DNA of 64,000 bases from Anaerolineaceae bacterium (GTDB lineage: Bacteria > Chloroflexota > Anaerolineae > Aggregatilineales > Phototrophicaceae). The notes below the pieces were generated by a model, which saw only the letters and a list, made by a program, of their open reading frames with translations, was not told the origin of the DNA and did no database searches. Positions 1-11,056 of this stretch are shown piece by piece; the stretch's first letter is position 1, and the number at the start of each line of letters is the position of its first letter. A program made the translations under genes and the position numbers. The DNA lies in contig REDR01000043.1 of assembly GCA_007693385.1 (NCBI GenBank), positions 124,001 through 188,000 of the forward strand. Direction: 5' to 3'.

Positions 1-1
1 T

Positions 2-232
2 GTGTCGCTGGGCTTCGGTGCGGTTGAGGGCGTGACGGTGGTGCAGGTCGAAGATGTGGCGGCGACCCGTCAGAATGTGGCGCTGGGATTGTATCCGCTA
101 CGTTCGACGCTGTATATCGCCGGTCTGCGTGAACCGGAGGGCGGCGTCCGCGCTTTCATCGGCTGGGTGCAGTCACCGCCCGGCCAGCAGGCGGTTAACC
201 GGCGGTACGTATCGCTGATGGGTGAGCGCTGA
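2..232 (+). CDS. PstS-like phosphate ABC transporter substrate-binding protein, C-terminal fragment
   Basis: This reading frame is open at the left edge, so only the last 76 or so residues of a longer protein are present. The tail has the pattern of periplasmic phosphate-type binding proteins: a Tyr-Pro-Leu segment followed by a strand, then a helix with FIGWVQSPPGQQAV and a closing Tyr-Val. PstS-family proteins end with a comparable YPL...FL..SPEGQ..V...Y pattern. The GTG at base 2 is only the first possible codon, not the real start. In that family the protein captures phosphate or a related oxyanion outside the membrane for an ABC importer. The importer would lie to the left of the window. 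Another extracellular solute-binding protein of the same fold is possible. Confidence 0.6.
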   Translation: MSLGFGAVEGVTVVQVEDVAATRQNVALGLYPLRSTLYIAGLREPEGGVRAFIGWVQSPPGQQAVNRRYVSLMGER

Positions 233-241
233 CCGGATTCA

Positions 242-643
242 TCAAGCGCCCATCACCGACGCCGGATGAAATAATAGCATGGTCATCCACATGGCATTGA
301 GCAAGAACACCACCATCAACCACATTAACCCCAGCGCGACATTGCGACGGGCGCGGAGGCGTTCGCGCCGGAATTCCATCAGGATTTCCTTCTCGCGCAG
401 ACGGTAGAGTGCGCCCGCCGCCTGTACATTATTGGGATTGACACGCAATACATTATCCAGACACACCGCGCTTTGATCTAATGTATCCACGACAACCGCC
501 ATCCACAGCCACGCTTCTTCAAAGTCGTTGTCGATGCGGATGATCTCCCGCAAGACTGCGCGTGCCGCTTCGCGCTGGTTGATCTTGACTAGCTCAATCG
601 CATCAATCAGGCGGTCAATTTTGGCCTGTGGATCGCCATTCAT
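242..643 (-). CDS. TPR-like protein with C-terminal membrane anchor
   Basis: A 133-residue protein. Residues 1-85 look like a pair of degenerate tetratricopeptide helices (the AWLWMA motif, then CLDNVLRVNPNNVQAAGAL). A basic stretch (FRRERLRARR) precedes one hydrophobic segment at about residues 103-126, giving a tail-anchored topology with the TPR part in the cytoplasm. The start codon overlaps the stop of the upstream deacetylase gene in an ATGA overlap, so the two are co-transcribed and probably translationally coupled. TPR modules bind proteins; the partner cannot be read from the sequence. Short TPR-plus-TM proteins with this AWLWLA signature are frequent in Chloroflexota (my recollection). 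Confidence 0.6.
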   Translation of the reverse strand: MNGDPQAKIDRLIDAIELVKINQREAARAVLREIIRIDNDFEEAWLWMAVVVDTLDQSAVCLDNVLRVNPNNVQAAGALYRLREKEILMEFRRERLRARRNVALGLMWLMVVFLLNAMWMTMLLFHPASVMGA

Positions 644-1506
644 GCTAGCGTCACCCCGTCGAACAGATCATCTTCGTCGATGCGGTTGTGATTCGGCGCG
701 GGATGCACGCGGCGGAATCCTTGCCTTGCTCCGATTAATCGCCGCAACCACGCCGGGCCGAATCCGCCACCGCCGCCCTGACTGGCGTGACAGGCGTTGG
801 CCTCCTGCCAGATGTCCATATAGTCGGTCACGTTGACGCGCACGTTGGGCGGCTCGGCATGGTCTAGTATGGCGATCATGTCGATGTCTTTGTTGATGCC
901 CACCTTGCGCGGATTCTTGAAGCGCAACCGTGTGCGCCAGATGCCGAAGCGGATTAGCCCGATAGGGATGTTGGTGTAATACAGTTTTTGCGGCTGGTAC
1001 TCGCCGTCCGCCGCGCCTTCGCGGACACGGTTGAACGCGGCGACAGTGGCCGCCTGTACCGCGATATGGTCGGGATGACCGTAACCGCCGTATTCGTTGA
1101 ACGTGACCACTACTTGCGGCTGTACTTGTCGGATGATTTCTTCGATCTGCGCGATCAGGCGCTCCGGTTCATTCTGCCACACATACCATGAACACGCCGG
1201 ATCATTGGTCGATTCCGCACCCATCATGCCGCTATCTTTGTAACCCAGCTTGAACACCTCTTTGAAGCCTAATTTCGCGCTGGCACAATCCAATTCGGCC
1301 AGACGTAACGCGGCGATACTCTCATATTGATCGCGCAATGCCTGCGGGATCGTGCCGGCGTCGCCGTTGGTGGTGCAGATCAGCGAAACGTCCACCCCTT
1401 CCGCTACATATTTAGCAATCGCCCCGCCCATGCCGAAGCTCTCGTCGTCGGGGTGAGCGAAAGTTAATAACATCCGGCGTTCAGCCGCCCGGCTCTCAGC
1501 CGCCAT
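640..1506 (-). CDS. PIG-L/LmbE family N-acetylglucosaminyl deacetylase-like protein
   Basis: A 288-residue protein of the zinc-dependent PIG-L (LmbE) deacetylase family. The AHPDDE metal-binding motif is at residues 17-22 and the second motif, HPDH, at 144-147. Members remove an acetyl group from N-acetylglucosamine-type substrates: MshB and Mca in mycothiol metabolism, BshB in bacillithiol synthesis, and others in antibiotic or glycolipid pathways. Nothing nearby (no glycosyltransferase or cysteine ligase) fixes the substrate, so a thiol-cofactor role is only one option. A strong GAGGAG Shine-Dalgarno sequence lies 6 bases before the ATG. The gene is followed by the TPR gene with a 4-base overlap. 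Confidence 0.8.
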   Translation of the reverse strand: MAAESRAAERRMLLTFAHPDDESFGMGGAIAKYVAEGVDVSLICTTNGDAGTIPQALRDQYESIAALRLAELDCASAKLGFKEVFKLGYKDSGMMGAESTNDPACSWYVWQNEPERLIAQIEEIIRQVQPQVVVTFNEYGGYGHPDHIAVQAATVAAFNRVREGAADGEYQPQKLYYTNIPIGLIRFGIWRTRLRFKNPRKVGINKDIDMIAILDHAEPPNVRVNVTDYMDIWQEANACHASQGGGGGFGPAWLRRLIGARQGFRRVHPAPNHNRIDEDDLFDGVTLA

Positions 1507-1662
1507 ATCGTTCTCCTCATTGCGTTCGTCGTCACACGATGAAATGCTACACTACGGATAGTAAACGGTTATGCGATGCTTGTCAAAATCCCCTGTGCAA
1601 TCATCATCATTGGCCTTATACTCGTCGCTTGTTTGTTCCGTTGAGATTTTAATGAGGCTTTT

Positions 1663-2976
1663 ATGCGCCGTCTGAGTGCTATCCTGTTTGTATCGCTGGT
1701 TTTATCGCTCGCTCTTTTGCTCCTGCGTCCGGAAGCTCCGGCGCTGAGTCAGGGATTCGCCACTAATACCCCGCGAGCAAATCCGCCGGGATTCGCCACC
1801 AACACACCACGCGGCCCTAGCGCCACACCTACCGATACATCAACGCCGACGCTTACATCAACGCCGACACTGACGCCTACCGAGACGCCGACCATCACGC
1901 CATCATCCACGCCGACACCGACGGCCACGCCCACCGAGACACCCACCGTCACGCCCAGCCCGACGCCGACTCCGGTGGGGCCGTTCAGCTATCCGGACGG
2001 TGTGAACTCGTTGACTGGCTTGCCGTATCCTGACGAAGAAGCGATGAATCGCCGTAATTTGATCGTGAAGATCAGCAATTTTCCGGAAGTTGTGCGCCCG
2101 CAGACATCGCTGAATCTGGCGGATGTGGTGTTCGAGATGGAAGCTGAGGGCGGCGTGACGCGCTTCGCCGCGATCTTCCGCACGCACGCGCCGGAAGCTA
2201 TCGGCTCGGTGCGTAGTGCGCGGCTGGCTGATCTGTATTTGATCGTCATGTACAATGCACTGCTGGCTTACTCCGGCACCAGCGAGCCGATTCAGAACTT
2301 GATCCTTGAATCGGATTACGTCTTTCAGTTTCTATCGCCTTTGAAGGGCGACAACGAAGAAGCCGGATTCTATCGTATCGAGCGCACCGAAGGGCTTGAT
2401 CTGGAACATACGATGTTTTTGAACGCGCAGACGTTGTATGAACTGGCCGAACGGCGCAACATCAACCGGCCATTCCGTGCGCGGGGCTTCGCCTTCCGCG
2501 AAGAGGCAGACCCCGACGGCGAGCCGATCCGCGATGTGTACATTGAATGGTTCGGGCAGACCGATGTGCGCTGGCAGTACGACGAAGAAGAAGGTATTTA
2601 CCGGCGCTGGACGGACGGCGAGCCGCATTTTGACGCCAACGACGGCGAGCAACTATGGGCGGATAATCTGGTCGTGATCGAAGTGCCGCACGAGCGCCGC
2701 CCCGATCTGTTCGCGCCCGGCGTGGATTACGAATCGATTGATATTCAGCTTTACGATCAGGGGCGGGCGATGGTGTTCCGCGATGGCAAGATGTACTTCG
2801 GATTCTGGCGGCGGCAGGACGAGCAACCGGGCAACGCGCTACAGTTGATCTATCCCGGCGCACCACAGCCGATCCACCTCAAGCCGGGGCGGACGTGGAT
2901 TTCCGTCGTGCGCGGGCTGGGCTTCGTGCTACCCAGCGAAGACATTCAGCCGATCACCACCAAAGTTAATCGTTAA
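1663..2976 (+). CDS. DUF3048 (YerB-type) surface protein with Thr-Pro-rich stalk
   Basis: A 437-residue exported protein. Residues 1-30 form a signal peptide or anchor (hydrophobic core about 5-22). Residues 48-107 are almost entirely Thr, Pro and Ser, a flexible stalk. From about residue 112 the sequence matches the two-part DUF3048 fold: NSLTGLPYP, then [38 protein letters not shown] and [15 protein letters not shown], with a C-terminal half ending in the [17 protein letters not shown] region. YerB of Bacillus is the named member; its function is unknown. The gene stands alone between a minus-strand pair and a terminator, with GAGG 5 bases before the ATG. A cell-wall or envelope role is inference from the signal peptide and stalk. 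Confidence 0.8.
   Translation: MRRLSAILFVSLVLSLALLLLRPEAPALSQGFATNTPRANPPGFATNTPRGPSATPTDTSTPTLTSTPTLTPTETPTITPSSTPTPTATPTETPTVTPSPTPTPVGPFSYPDGVNSLTGLPYPDEEAMNRRNLIVKISNFPEVVRPQTSLNLADVVFEMEAEGGVTRFAAIFRTHAPEAIGSVRSARLADLYLIVMYNALLAYSGTSEPIQNLILESDYVFQFLSPLKGDNEEAGFYRIERTEGLDLEHTMFLNAQTLYELAERRNINRPFRARGFAFREEADPDGEPIRDVYIEWFGQTDVRWQYDEEEGIYRRWTDGEPHFDANDGEQLWADNLVVIEVPHERRPDLFAPGVDYESIDIQLYDQGRAMVFRDGKMYFGFWRRQDEQPGNALQLIYPGAPQPIHLKPGRTWISVVRGLGFVLPSEDIQPITTKVNR
1819..1974 (+). repeat. Degenerate ACGCCGAC-type tandem repeat coding the Thr-Pro stalk
   Basis: Imperfect short repeats of the ACGCCGAC / ACGCCTACCGAG type fill this stretch inside the DUF3048 gene and encode alternating Thr-Pro-Thr-Pro/Ser. 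A very similar tract occurs in the same orientation in the Ser/Thr kinase gene at about 27434-27656. The two share runs such as CACGCCGACACCGACGG. Confidence 0.75.
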
Positions 2977-2983
2977 AAGCGGC

Positions 2984-3000
2984 GGACGCGCATCGCGTCC
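2984..3000. repeat. Small palindromic repeat, copy 1
   Basis: GGACGCG and CGCGTCC form a perfect 7-bp stem around a CAT loop, followed by AATCTAC. Similar intergenic hairpins with the core G-G-[AG]-CGC...GCG-[TC]-CC occur at 22821-22840 and 33838-33860, suggesting a dispersed REP-like element. Confidence 0.5.
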
Positions 3001-3024
3001 AATCTACATCGCCTACTAAACCGA

Positions 3025-3062
3025 TAATCCCGTGTCTCTCATGTCACGGGATTACGTTTTTA
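3025..3062 (+). terminator. Rho-independent terminator after the DUF3048 gene
   Basis: TAATCCCGTG (3025-3034) pairs perfectly with CACGGGATTA (3045-3054) as a 10-bp stem with a 10-base loop, followed by CG and a run of T. Confidence 0.85.
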
Positions 3063-3113
3063 CTGTTGTGGGGCTTGCGCCGCTACATACAACCAACTGC
3101 GTAACTTTTACCG

Positions 3114-3141
3114 TTGTTTTAAGCGCTCAATGCGCTATACT
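3114..3141 (+). promoter_or_regulatory. Probable sigma70-type promoter of uvrA
   Basis: TTGTTT (3114-3119) and TATACT (3136-3141) are separated by 16 bases and sit 34 bases upstream of the uvrA ATG. No LexA-like box of a kind I recognise is visible here. Confidence 0.5.
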
Positions 3142-3175
3142 AGAACAAACTATCTAGCGATCAAAAGGCGGCATC

Positions 3176-6094
3176 ATGCAAGATAAAATTGTCGTTCGTG
3201 GCGCACGCGAACACAATCTGAAAAATATTGACGTGGAAATACCGCGCAATAAGCTGGTGGTCATCAGTGGCTTGTCCGGTTCGGGCAAGTCGTCGCTGGC
3301 GTTTGATACTATCTTCGCGGAGGGGCAACGCCGCTATGTCGAGAGCCTGAGCGCTTATGCCCGTCAATTTCTGGGACAGATGGAAAAACCGGACGTTGAC
3401 CAGATCGAAGGGTTGAGTCCGGCGGTATCCATTGACCAGAAGGGCGTCAGCCAGAATCCGCGCTCGACGGTGGGTACTGTGACGGAGATATACGACTATA
3501 TGCGCCTGTTGTATGCGCGTATCGGCATCCCGCATTGTCCGGTATGCGGTGAACGAGTGGTTGCACAGAGCGCCCAGCAGATCGTTGATGAAGTGAAAGC
3601 GCTCCCGGATGGTACACGGGTAAATATCCTCGCGCCGATCATTAAGGGCAAGAAGGGCAACCACATCAAAGCGCTGGACGATCTACGCAAGGCGGGGTTT
3701 GTGCGCGTGCGGGTGAATGGCGAAATCCGTGAATTAGACGGGCAGATTCAGCTAGACCGCTACGTGATTCATCATATTGAAGTGGTGATTGACCGCTTGA
3801 TCGTCCGTCACTTCGATGACCCCGAATCCGAAGAAGCGCGGAGCGCGGAGAGCCGCCTGACCGACTCCGTCGAGACGGCGTTAGAACTGGGCGAAGGTGT
3901 GGTCACCATCAACGACGTGACCGAGCGCGACAACCCGAAAGATATTTTATTCAGCGAGCATCTATCGTGCGTTAACGGACATGGCAGTATCCCCGAGATT
4001 GAGCCGCGCACGTTCAGCTTCAATACGCCTGTCGGCGCGTGTCCGGATTGTCAGGGGTTGGGCTTCCGTCTGGAATTCGATCCGGCGATGATCGTACCCG
4101 ACCCCGCGCTGAGCATCGGCGGCGGCGCGATTGATGCCAACGGCTGGAGTCTGGAAGAGGGGAGCTGGTCGCGCAATGTGGTTGAGGCGGTGTGTGATGC
4201 GTACAAGGTGCCGTTTGATGTATCGTGGCGCGATCTGACGCGCCAACAGCGCGACATCATCCTGTACGGCATCGGCAACAAAAAAGTCACCATCCGCTAC
4301 ACCAACCGCTACGGCCATTCGCGCCAGTACGAGACTTCGTTTGAAGGGGTCGTGAATAATTTGCATCGCCGCTATCAGGAGACGACATCGGAATCTATCC
4401 GTGAACGTCTGGAAGAATACATGACGCAGACGCCATGCAAGACCTGTAGCGGTAATCGTCTGCGTCCGGAAGCGCTGGCGGTCACGGTGGCCGGACGCCC
4501 GATTCACGATGTCACCGCGTTGCCGGTGGCCGAGTTAAAGCGGTGGGTGGATATTCTGCGCGGCGAGGCCGCCGAGTCTAATGGTACGGTGCTGGCGCTG
4601 ACCAACCGCGACCAGCAGATCGCGTATCAAATCCTGAAAGAGATCGAGGCGCGGGTGCGCTTCTTGAACGATGTCGGACTGGGCTATCTGACGTTATCGC
4701 GCACGGCGGGCACGCTGAGCGGTGGCGAAGCCCAGCGCATCCGGCTAGCGACGCAGATCGGTAGCCGCTTGACCGGCGTGCTGTACGTGCTGGATGAACC
4801 GTCCATCGGCCTGCACCAGCGCGATAACGCCCGCTTGATTAACACCCTGCTTGATCTGCGCGATCTGGGGAATACCGTTCTAGTTGTCGAACACGACGAG
4901 GAGACGATGCGCTCGGCGGATTGGTTGCTCGATCTGGGGCCGGGCGCGGGCGAGAACGGCGGGCGCGTGGTCGCACAGGGCACGCCCGAACAGGTGATGC
5001 AATCCACCGAAAGCCCGACAGGTAACTATCTGGCCGGACGCTTTAGCATCGACACACCATCGACGCGCCGCGCGGGTAATGGCGGCCACATCACGATACA
5101 CGGGGCGCGGGAGAACAATCTGCGCGATATTGATGTCGCCTTCCCACTGGGTAAGCTGACCTGCGTGACCGGCGTTAGCGGTAGCGGCAAAAGCACATTG
5201 ATCGTCGATATTTTGTATCGACGTCTGGCGCAGATCATCAATGGAAGCCGCGAGCGTCCGGGCGCTCATGCCGGTATCGAGGGCGTGGAGCAGGTCGATA
5301 AGATCATCAACATCGACCAGAGTCCTATCGGACGCACGCCGCGCAGTAATCCGGGTACATATACCAAGATGTTCGACGCTATCCGCACGCTATTCGCTGA
5401 TCTGCCGGAGAGCAAGATACGCGGTTACAGCGCCGGACGCTTCAGCTTTAACGTCAAGGGCGGGCGCTGTGAACACTGTCAGGGGCAGGGCGTCATCAAA
5501 ATTGAGATGCAATTCCTGCCGGATATTTACATCGATTGCGAAGTGTGCAAAGGAGCGCGATACAACCGCGAGACGCTACAGGTACGCTACAAGGGCAAGA
5601 GCATCGCCGATGTGTTGGATATGACGGTCAGCGAGGGGTTAGCCTTCTTCGAGAACATCCCGACCATCGTCAACAAATTGCAGACGTTAGAAGCCGTCGG
5701 GCTGGGCTATATCCGCATCGGCCAATCGGCCACCACGTTAAGCGGCGGCGAAGCCCAGCGCATCAAATTGAGCCGGGAGCTTTCCAAGCGGGCGACCGGC
5801 CAGACGGTCTATATTCTCGATGAGCCATCAACCGGCCTGCACGCGGTTGATGTCAAACGCTTGATCGACGTGATCCAGCAATTAGTCGATCAGGGCAATA
5901 CCGTTGTCGTCATCGAGCATAATCTGGACATCATCAAAGTAGCCGACCACATCATTGATCTGGGGCCGGAGGGCGGTGACGGTGGCGGGTTGGTCATCGC
6001 GCAGGGCACGCCGGAGGAAATCGCGGATGTGGAAGGCAGTCACACCGGCGAGTATCTGCGCCCGTATCTGGATGTCGCCCAAAAAGCGCGTTAA
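3176..6094 (+). CDS. uvrA: Excinuclease ABC subunit A
   Basis: A 972-residue UvrA, the damage-sensing ATPase of nucleotide excision repair that loads UvrB on lesions. It has the normal length and two ABC modules. The first Walker A is [10 protein letters not shown] near residue 31, with the ABC signature [12 protein letters not shown] and a Walker [14 protein letters not shown]. The second Walker A is [10 protein letters not shown], with [11 protein letters not shown] and [13 protein letters not shown]. The C-terminal zinc module is intact (CEHCQGQG...CEVCKGARY). In the N-terminal zinc module the usual CxxC is replaced by SCVNGHG, with CPDC as the second half, so a Cys-His pair is likely used there. 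The gene has its own terminator upstream and a probable promoter. The mutase gene follows after 43 bases. Confidence 0.97.
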   Translation: MQDKIVVRGAREHNLKNIDVEIPRNKLVVISGLSGSGKSSLAFDTIFAEGQRRYVESLSAYARQFLGQMEKPDVDQIEGLSPAVSIDQKGVSQNPRSTVGTVTEIYDYMRLLYARIGIPHCPVCGERVVAQSAQQIVDEVKALPDGTRVNILAPIIKGKKGNHIKALDDLRKAGFVRVRVNGEIRELDGQIQLDRYVIHHIEVVIDRLIVRHFDDPESEEARSAESRLTDSVETALELGEGVVTINDVTERDNPKDILFSEHLSCVNGHGSIPEIEPRTFSFNTPVGACPDCQGLGFRLEFDPAMIVPDPALSIGGGAIDANGWSLEEGSWSRNVVEAVCDAYKVPFDVSWRDLTRQQRDIILYGIGNKKVTIRYTNRYGHSRQYETSFEGVVNNLHRRYQETTSESIRERLEEYMTQTPCKTCSGNRLRPEALAVTVAGRPIHDVTALPVAELKRWVDILRGEAAESNGTVLALTNRDQQIAYQILKEIEARVRFLNDVGLGYLTLSRTAGTLSGGEAQRIRLATQIGSRLTGVLYVLDEPSIGLHQRDNARLINTLLDLRDLGNTVLVVEHDEETMRSADWLLDLGPGAGENGGRVVAQGTPEQVMQSTESPTGNYLAGRFSIDTPSTRRAGNGGHITIHGARENNLRDIDVAFPLGKLTCVTGVSGSGKSTLIVDILYRRLAQIINGSRERPGAHAGIEGVEQVDKIINIDQSPIGRTPRSNPGTYTKMFDAIRTLFADLPESKIRGYSAGRFSFNVKGGRCEHCQGQGVIKIEMQFLPDIYIDCEVCKGARYNRETLQVRYKGKSIADVLDMTVSEGLAFFENIPTIVNKLQTLEAVGLGYIRIGQSATTLSGGEAQRIKLSRELSKRATGQTVYILDEPSTGLHAVDVKRLIDVIQQLVDQGNTVVVIEHNLDIIKVADHIIDLGPEGGDGGGLVIAQGTPEEIADVEGSHTGEYLRPYLDVAQKAR

Positions 6095-6100
6095 ATGCGT

Positions 6101-6106
6101 TATAAT
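6101..6106 (+). promoter_or_regulatory. Perfect -10 hexamer between uvrA and the mutase gene
   Basis: TATAAT lies 7 bases after the uvrA stop and 32 bases before the next ATG. No good -35 is seen because that region falls in the uvrA coding end, so a weak internal promoter is the most that can be said. Confidence 0.35.
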
Positions 6107-6137
6107 GGGCGAAAAATAGGATGTGGAGCGATAGAAA

Positions 6138-7823
<1,686 letters not shown>

Positions 7824-7857
7824 GGCACTATATATACACACGAGGGGATGAGGTTAC

Positions 7858-8259
7858 ATGGGCGAATGGGAATATCTGCCGACGTTCATCGAGGCGAACG
7901 CGAGAGACAAAGAGACGAAAGAATTCTTGAGAGAGGCGATGCCCGGTCTGAAGCGTCCGCCGCGCTATATGCCGGAGTCGATGATGCCGCGTCTGGATGA
8001 ACTGGGCGGGCAGGGCTGGGAACTCGTCCACATGCAACCGGTGCGGGCAGTCGGCAAAAAGCGTGATGTGCTTTTCGAGAGCTTCGGCAGGCGTTGGAGC
8101 AACGTGTATTTCTGTGTATTCAAACGCCGCAAAGCGTCATCGGAGGCGTTATCGGCGCAATCTGCGCCGGTGGTCGCGTCTGTGCCCTACGAGCCGATTC
8201 CCTACGAATGGCTACAGGATGAATCTGCCGCCGCCCCTTTGCCGCCATCATCCGGCTGA
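7858..8259 (+). CDS. Hypothetical protein, DUF4177-like
   Basis: A 133-residue soluble protein. Residues 2-8 (EWEYLPT) and 49-58 (LGGQGWELVH), followed by a YFCVFKRR end, resemble the small DUF4177 fold (aromatic-rich strand, LN.LG..GWELV helix-turn, closing strand with F.R). The last 40 residues are low-complexity Ala/Ser/Pro and probably disordered. It starts 34 bases after the mutase gene with a GAGG Shine-Dalgarno and is likely co-transcribed with it. No function is known for this family, and a role with the mutase is only suggested by position. Confidence 0.55.
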   Translation: MGEWEYLPTFIEANARDKETKEFLREAMPGLKRPPRYMPESMMPRLDELGGQGWELVHMQPVRAVGKKRDVLFESFGRRWSNVYFCVFKRRKASSEALSAQSAPVVASVPYEPIPYEWLQDESAAAPLPPSSG

Positions 8260-8266
8260 CATTAGA

Positions 8267-8291
8267 ACGGGGCGCTATACCCGCGCCCCGT
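8267..8291. terminator. Hairpin between converging genes
   Basis: ACGGGGCGC (8267-8275) and GCGCCCCGT (8283-8291) form a perfect 9-bp stem with a 7-base loop in the 43-base gap between the DUF4177-like gene and mce. There is no T-run on either side, so it may stop transcription in both directions only weakly. Confidence 0.5.
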
Positions 8292-8302
8292 CACCTGATG
8301 AT

Positions 8303-8713
8303 CTATTCCGGCTTTTGATACAACTCGACCATCACGCCGCCGGTGCTTTTGGGATGCGTGAAGGCGTACAGCGTGCCGTCATGCCGACGGCGCGGCGCTT
8401 CGTTGATTAGCTCGAAGCCCTGCGCGGTCAGTCGCGCCATGACCGCCTCAATGTCGTCAACTTCGATACATACGTGATGCTGGCCTTGCCCCTTCTTGTT
8501 CAGATACTTGGCGATGCCGCTATCTTCGGTGGTCGGCGCGATCAACTCGATGGTGCGATCTCCACCGGCATCAATGAACACAATATCGACGGCTTCTTCG
8601 TCGTTGCGCTCCTCCATCTTGACGCCCATTTCCAGCCCATCACGCCAAAAACGAACCGCCGTGCTGATGTCGGCGGTCACAATACCAACATGGTCTAATA
8701 ATCTTTTTGCCAT
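8303..8713 (-). CDS. mce: Methylmalonyl-CoA epimerase
   Basis: A VOC-superfamily protein of 136 residues that interconverts (S)- and (R)-methylmalonyl-CoA, linking propionyl-CoA carboxylase to methylmalonyl-CoA mutase. Family features are LDHVGIVTAD (first metal His), the central HHVCIEVDDI (second His), EAPRRRHDGT, and HPKSTGGVMVELYQ with the catalytic/metal Glu. An upstream in-frame ATG at 8732-8734 exists, but GAAGGA at 8725-8730 sits 11 bases before the ATG at 8711-8713, and the family normally starts just before the LDHVGI strand, so I chose the inner start. It is on the opposite strand from the acyl-CoA operon on both sides, yet belongs to the same pathway. Confidence 0.88.
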   Translation of the reverse strand: MAKRLLDHVGIVTADISTAVRFWRDGLEMGVKMEERNDEEAVDIVFIDAGGDRTIELIAPTTEDSGIAKYLNKKGQGQHHVCIEVDDIEAVMARLTAQGFELINEAPRRRHDGTLYAFTHPKSTGGVMVELYQKPE

Positions 8714-8758
8714 TTGCTTTATTTTCCTTCGCATCTATGTAAAAGTCATACTCTGAAA

Positions 8759-8767
8759 TGGTATAAT
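8759..8767 (+). promoter_or_regulatory. Extended -10 promoter of the acyl-CoA dehydrogenase operon
   Basis: TGGTATAAT is a perfect extended -10 element 41 bases upstream of the ATG at 8808. A -35 is weak, as is usual for extended -10 promoters. GGAG at 8793-8796 is the ribosome binding site. Confidence 0.65.
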
Positions 8768-8807
8768 ATGTCCGTCAGTCCGTAAATAGTTTGGAGTTCT
8801 TAAAAAC

Positions 8808-10001
8808 ATGGTTATTGCAGATCAAACAGGTACGCCTTTAACACTTAATATGACCGATGAACACGAAGCGCTTGTGCAGGCCGTCCGCAACTTCGCGCAG
8901 AAAGAAATCATCCCGATTGCTGAAGCATACGACGAAAGCGGCGAATTCCCGCTAGATACCGTCAAGAAGATGGGCGAAATGGGCTTGATGGGAATTGAAG
9001 TGCCGGAAGAATACGGCGGCGCGGGTATGGATACGCTGGCTTATGTGTTGACGATGGTCGAAATCGCAAAAGCCGATGTCAGCCACAGCACGATATTGAG
9101 CGTCAACAATTCACTTTATTGTCACGGCCTGATGAAATTCGGCACGGAAGAACAGAAGCAGAAATACATCACGCCGATTGCTACCGGCGAGAAGATCGGC
9201 GCGTACAGCCTGACCGAGCCGATGTCGGGCAGTGATGCGGCGACGATGGCGAGCCGCGCCGTGCTTAACGAAGCGGGCACGCACTACATCATCAACGGCA
9301 CCAAGAGCTGGGTGACAAGCGGCCCGGTAGCCGATCATCTGGTGCTGTTCACCATGACCGACCCGGACAAGGGCAATCGCGGCATTACCGCCTTCTTGAT
9401 CGACGCCGATCAGCCGGGCTTTGTGCGCGGCAAAAAAGAGCCGAAGCTGGGAATCCGCGCCAGCGCGACCAGCGAAATCCGCTTTGAAGATTACGCCTGT
9501 CCGGTGGAGAATGTGCTGGGCAAGGTGGGCGACGGCTTCAAGATCGCCATGACGGTGCTGGACGCCGGACGTATCGGCATCGCGGCGCAGGCGTTGGGCG
9601 TGGCGGAAGCCGCTTATGCGGCGTCGCTGGATTATGCGCGTACCCGTCAGGCATTCGGCGGGCCAATCGGCCAATTTCAGATGATCCAGCAGAAGATCGC
9701 TGATATGAAAACTCAGCTAGAAGCCGCCCGCCTGATGGTCTACAACGCGGTGATGGCGAAGGGACGCGCCGCACAGACCGGCGGACGCTACACCACAGAG
9801 GCGAGCATGGCGAAACTGTTCGCTAGCGAGGCCGCCATGTACATCACCGATGAGGCGGTGCAGATTCACGGCGGCATGGGTTACAGCAAGGAGATGCCCG
9901 TCGAGCGCTATTATCGTGACGCCCGCATCACGCGCATCTATGAAGGTACCAGCGAAGTACAGCGTATGGTCATCGCCCGCAACGAATTAGGGCTACGCTG
10001 A
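8808..10001 (+). CDS. Short-chain acyl-CoA dehydrogenase
   Basis: A 397-residue flavoprotein that introduces the alpha-beta double bond into an acyl-CoA and passes electrons to ETF. It has the full three-domain layout: N-terminal helical domain with VPEEYGGAGMD, FAD-contact motif YSLTEPMSGSDAATM, middle beta domain LGIRASATSEIRFED, and C-terminal helices with ARTRQAFGGPIGQFQ, QIHGGMGYSKE and RDARITRIYEGTSEVQR. The catalytic base is Glu379 in YEGTSE, the position used by short- and medium-chain enzymes rather than isovaleryl-CoA dehydrogenase. Butyryl-, isobutyryl- or 2-methylbutyryl-CoA are the likely substrates. It is the first gene of a rightward operon with its own extended -10 promoter. 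Confidence 0.92.
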   Translation: MVIADQTGTPLTLNMTDEHEALVQAVRNFAQKEIIPIAEAYDESGEFPLDTVKKMGEMGLMGIEVPEEYGGAGMDTLAYVLTMVEIAKADVSHSTILSVNNSLYCHGLMKFGTEEQKQKYITPIATGEKIGAYSLTEPMSGSDAATMASRAVLNEAGTHYIINGTKSWVTSGPVADHLVLFTMTDPDKGNRGITAFLIDADQPGFVRGKKEPKLGIRASATSEIRFEDYACPVENVLGKVGDGFKIAMTVLDAGRIGIAAQALGVAEAAYAASLDYARTRQAFGGPIGQFQMIQQKIADMKTQLEAARLMVYNAVMAKGRAAQTGGRYTTEASMAKLFASEAAMYITDEAVQIHGGMGYSKEMPVERYYRDARITRIYEGTSEVQRMVIARNELGLR

Positions 10002-10002
10002 G

Positions 10003-11049
10003 ATGCGCGGGGCAGTTTTCACAGCACACGGCGACTTAGAAAATCTCAAGGTGGTTGATGATCTGCCGGTGCCGCAACCGAAACGCGGCGAAGTGCGCTT
10101 GCAGATGAAAGCGGCGGCGCTGAACCGGCTTGATTTGTGGGTGCGTTGGGGCTGGCCGGGCTTGAATTTGCAGATGCCGCATGTGGTCTGTGCGGACGGC
10201 GCGGGCGTGGTCGATGCGCTGGGCGAAGGCGTGAGCGATTATGCGGTTGGCGATGCGGTCAGCATCAACCCGAGCATCATTCGGGCGGATAGTCCGGCAT
10301 GGTTCACCGGCGTCGAGAATCAATCGCGTGATTTGCACATACTGGGCGAGAGCGTGCCCGGCGTGGCCGCCGAATATGTGGTTGTGCCCGCCCGCAACCT
10401 GCACCGGATGCCGGAAGGCTTCAGCTTTGAGGGCGCGGCGGCGGCGGGGCTGGTGTATGTGACCGCGTGGCATTCGCTGATTACGCGCGGCGGCTTACGT
10501 CCGGGAGAGACGGTTCTGGTCGTCGGCGCGGGCGGCGGCGTCAATAGCGCTAGCATCCAGATCGCAAAATTCGCCGGTGCGACGGTGTTCGTCGTCGGCA
10601 GTAATGCCGAAAAATGCGCTCAAGCGGAAGCGCTGGGCGCAGATGTGACCATCAACCGCGAAGAAGAGCCGAACTGGTCAAAGGCGATGTACAAGATGAC
10701 GAATAAGCGCGGCGTCGATGTGGTGGTCGATAATGTCGGCCATGCGACGCTGGCCGATAGCGTGCGTTCGGCGCGAATCGGCGGGCGTATTTTGATCGTC
10801 GGCGGTACCAGCGGCCCGTTCGTTGAACTGGATGTGCGGCAAATCTTCGCCCGTCAGGTCAGCATCATCGGTAGTACGATGGGGCCGCATCAGGACTATA
10901 TGCGCGTGATGGATCTGGTATTCGCCGGACATCTCAAGCCGGTGATCGGCGCAATGTTGCCACTTGACGAAGTGCGCGAAGCCCAGCGCAGGCTGGAGCA
11001 ATTCGACGTTTTCGGCAAGGTCGTCTTGCGTATCGACGAAGCGGGCTGA
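10003..11049 (+). CDS. MDR-family (zinc-type alcohol dehydrogenase-like) oxidoreductase
   Basis: A 348-residue medium-chain dehydrogenase/reductase. Residues 1-130 are the GroES-like fold (AALNRLDLWVRWGWPG, ADGAGVVDALGEG). Residues 170-200 are the Rossmann NAD(P)-binding part with VLVVGAGGGVNSASIQIAKFAGATVFVVGS. In close relatives the segment after NP carries the four cysteines of the structural zinc lobe. Here it reads SIIRADSPAWFTGVENQS and has none, so the enzyme binds no structural zinc and is probably quinone-reductase- or enoyl-reductase-like. It begins one base after the acyl-CoA dehydrogenase stop, so the two are certainly co-translated. Acting on an enoyl- or acryloyl-CoA is a reasonable guess but unproven. 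Confidence 0.8.
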   Translation: MRGAVFTAHGDLENLKVVDDLPVPQPKRGEVRLQMKAAALNRLDLWVRWGWPGLNLQMPHVVCADGAGVVDALGEGVSDYAVGDAVSINPSIIRADSPAWFTGVENQSRDLHILGESVPGVAAEYVVVPARNLHRMPEGFSFEGAAAAGLVYVTAWHSLITRGGLRPGETVLVVGAGGGVNSASIQIAKFAGATVFVVGSNAEKCAQAEALGADVTINREEEPNWSKAMYKMTNKRGVDVVVDNVGHATLADSVRSARIGGRILIVGGTSGPFVELDVRQIFARQVSIIGSTMGPHQDYMRVMDLVFAGHLKPVIGAMLPLDEVREAQRRLEQFDVFGKVVLRIDEAG

Positions 11050-11056
11050 GTGCATT

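Noticed and set aside
1819-1974. CRISPR-like repeat array
   Set aside because: The repeats are short, irregular, in frame and encode a Thr-Pro stalk.
3962-4507. Long open frame on the minus strand inside uvrA (181 codons), with similar ones inside the acyl-CoA dehydrogenase (9111-9674) and in most other genes
   Set aside because: They lie fully within strongly recognisable genes on the other strand, have no ribosome binding sites or family motifs, and follow from the codon bias of a GC-rich genome.
6095-6137. Cobalamin riboswitch before the B12-dependent mutase gene
   Set aside because: The gap after uvrA is 43 bases, too short; the same is true for queG.
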